Assembly (NCBI RefSeq): GCF_033723955.1
Contig: NZ_CP137555.1
Location: 2,224,001 to 2,288,000, forward strand
Source of the DNA: Microbulbifer pacificus
GTDB lineage: Bacteria; Pseudomonadota; Gammaproteobacteria; Pseudomonadales; Cellvibrionaceae
Length of the DNA stretch: 64,000 nucleotides
Direction: 5' to 3'
Shown here: piece by piece, positions 63,093 through 64,000 of the stretch
How positions within the stretch are numbered: position 1 is the stretch's first letter
Layout: each line of letters opens with the position of its first letter
Position numbers and translations under genes: made by a program
Notes under the pieces: generated by a model
What the model saw: only the letters and a program-made list of their open reading frames with translations
The model's database searches: none
Told to the model about the DNA's origin: nothing

Positions 63093-63584
63093 ATGACGAC
63101 CGCGCTGCAGATTATCGAATTATTTGCCGGTACCAATCCCGATGGTGAGCCGGTGGTGGAGCGGTTGCAGGTCAAGGTCAACGAGGACGACAGCGTACAG
63201 CTGGTACGCTCCCCTGCGTTTATCAAGGGCATCGCCAGCGGCGACACCATCAAGATCAACCGCCAGGATCCACAAAAGCCGGGCTTCGACCTGGTGAAGC
63301 GCTCCGGCAATCTGGCGGTGCGGGTCTTCTGCCGCAGTGACAGCACCAAGCTCTCTGATCAACTGACTCCGCAGATCGAGAAACTCGGCGGCGAACTGGA
63401 TATGGAGAGCCCGCGCCTGCTGGTGTACAGCATCCACGTGAGCTGCGGTTTCGACGAAATTGAGCAGATCCTCAACAGTGCGTGCGACGGCGCCAACAGT
63501 GTCTGGTACTACGGCAATGTGTACGATCCGGTGGATGGGCAGACGCCGCTCAACTGGTGGCAGGACATCCTCAAACCGGAATAA
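63093..63584 (+). CDS. DUF4265 domain protein
   Basis: A 163-residue cytoplasmic protein; the ATG at 63093 follows GAATGAGG. Text such as IIELFAGTNPDGEPVVERL, RSPAFIKGIASGDTI and SGNLAVRVFC fits the DUF4265 family. The function is unknown. It diverges from the M48 peptidase gene with a 101-bp spacer. Confidence 0.8.
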   Translation: MTTALQIIELFAGTNPDGEPVVERLQVKVNEDDSVQLVRSPAFIKGIASGDTIKINRQDPQKPGFDLVKRSGNLAVRVFCRSDSTKLSDQLTPQIEKLGGELDMESPRLLVYSIHVSCGFDEIEQILNSACDGANSVWYYGNVYDPVDGQTPLNWWQDILKPE

Positions 63585-63594
63585 AGCTACTGCG

Positions 63595-63730
63595 CGTGCG
63601 CCTGGCGGCGTCCGGCGGTGCTCACAATCCTCACGTACATATGTACGCTCCGGTTGTTGCGCTCCGGCGGTCACTACCAGCCACCCGCTCGCTACGCTTT
63701 CTTGGGCCCCATACGGCCACAAATTGAATT
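63595..63730. repeat. Probable interspersed repeat before yaaA
   Basis: A GC-rich stretch with a central palindrome CGTACATATGTACG (63634-63647) and nearby CTCCGG/GCTCCGG repeats. Phrases such as CTCACAATCCTCACGTACAT and ACGCTCCGG resemble repeats that recur between genes in marine Gammaproteobacteria. Six frames are open through parts of it, which reflects composition. Copy number is untested. Confidence 0.4.
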
Positions 63731-63742
63731 AGAGCTTGCTGT

Positions 63743-64000
63743 ATGCTGATCGTTATCTCCCCAGCCAAAACCCTCGATTACGAGAGTGACATCCCTGCGC
63801 TGGGAACCACCCAACCGGACTTCCTGAAAGAGTCCGCCGCACTGATTGAAGAGCTGAAAGTACTGAGCCCACAGGATATCTCCGGGCTGATGAAAATCTC
63901 CGACAAGCTGGGCCTGCTCAATTACGATCGCTTTCACAGCTGGAAACGGCCGTTCACCGACGACAACGCCCGCCCCGCGCTGCTGGCGTTCAAGGGCGAT
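63743..64000 (+). CDS. yaaA: Peroxide stress protein YaaA (5' part)
   Basis: The first 86 codons of YaaA (DUF328), cut by the window end. MLIVISPAKTLDYESD is the family start, followed by LMKISDKLGLLNYDRF and RPALLAFKGD. E. coli YaaA lowers free iron and limits DNA damage during peroxide stress. The ATG at 63743 is the family start; no strong ribosome site is visible before it. Confidence 0.92.
   Translation, partial: MLIVISPAKTLDYESDIPALGTTQPDFLKESAALIEELKVLSPQDISGLMKISDKLGLLNYDRFHSWKRPFTDDNARPALLAFKGD

Overview
The window is dense, GC-rich Gammaproteobacterial DNA with about 53 protein genes and no visible rRNA, tRNA, IS element, phage gene or CRISPR array. The gene set (HexR, LexA-type box at uvrD, VF530/DUF2132, SEC-C PBPRA1643-type protein, Pst system with extended PstC/PstA, GlyGly-CTERM proteases, TRAP transporter) suggests a marine Cellvibrionales-like bacterium such as Microbulbifer. 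This is inference from gene content; no marker rRNA is present.

0-6 kb: the end of a 2-oxoacid dehydrogenase operon (E1 alpha, E1 beta, E2), then a DeoR-type regulator with a palindromic operator, glmS and a lipoprotein esterase. 6-13 kb: a minus-strand operon of a TonB-dependent receptor, two different MpaB/DUF2236-type oxygenases and a secreted unknown; then VF530, a small outer-membrane protein and a lipocalin. 13-17 kb: a periplasmic alcohol/sugar dehydrogenase of three subunits (Tat-exported small subunit, GMC flavoprotein, triheme cytochrome c). 17-19.3 kb: two paralogous exported DUF6795-like proteins followed by a class 3 lipase with a hydrophobic tail, which looks like a lipase effector with immunity partners.

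19-29 kb: CPA2 and CPA1 cation/proton antiporters, then a pirin / LysR / oxidoreductase / DoxX / glutathionyl-hydroquinone reductase / GST block that parallels the E. coli yhaK-yhaJ-yqjF-yqjG neighbourhood, and a Bcr/CflA exporter. 29-37 kb: a DUF4153 membrane protein, hexR, uvrD behind a LexA box, an orphan TRAP binding protein, a RIO-type kinase and a SEC-C protein. 37.7-48.1 kb: two tandem giant S8 proteases (1683 and 1681 residues) with GlyGly-CTERM sorting tails and duplicated leaders, then a PBP4B-like serine hydrolase.

49.8-51.8 kb: a polymorphic-toxin-like protein with an overlapping small gene downstream, probably its immunity protein. 52-54.6 kb: YciA thioesterase and the TRAP membrane subunits, separated from the binding protein at 34.7 kb. 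54.7-60.4 kb: pstS-pstC-pstA-pstB-phoU behind a Pho-box-like site. 60.8-64 kb: a small porin, an M48 lipoprotein peptidase with TPRs, a DUF4265 protein and the start of yaaA. Several palindromic, REP-like elements lie between genes (22.66, 32.2, 34.6 and 63.6 kb).

The strongest leads for undescribed biology are the lipase/DUF6795 module, the toxin-immunity pair, the MpaB-oxygenase/TonB operon and the duplicated sorted proteases.
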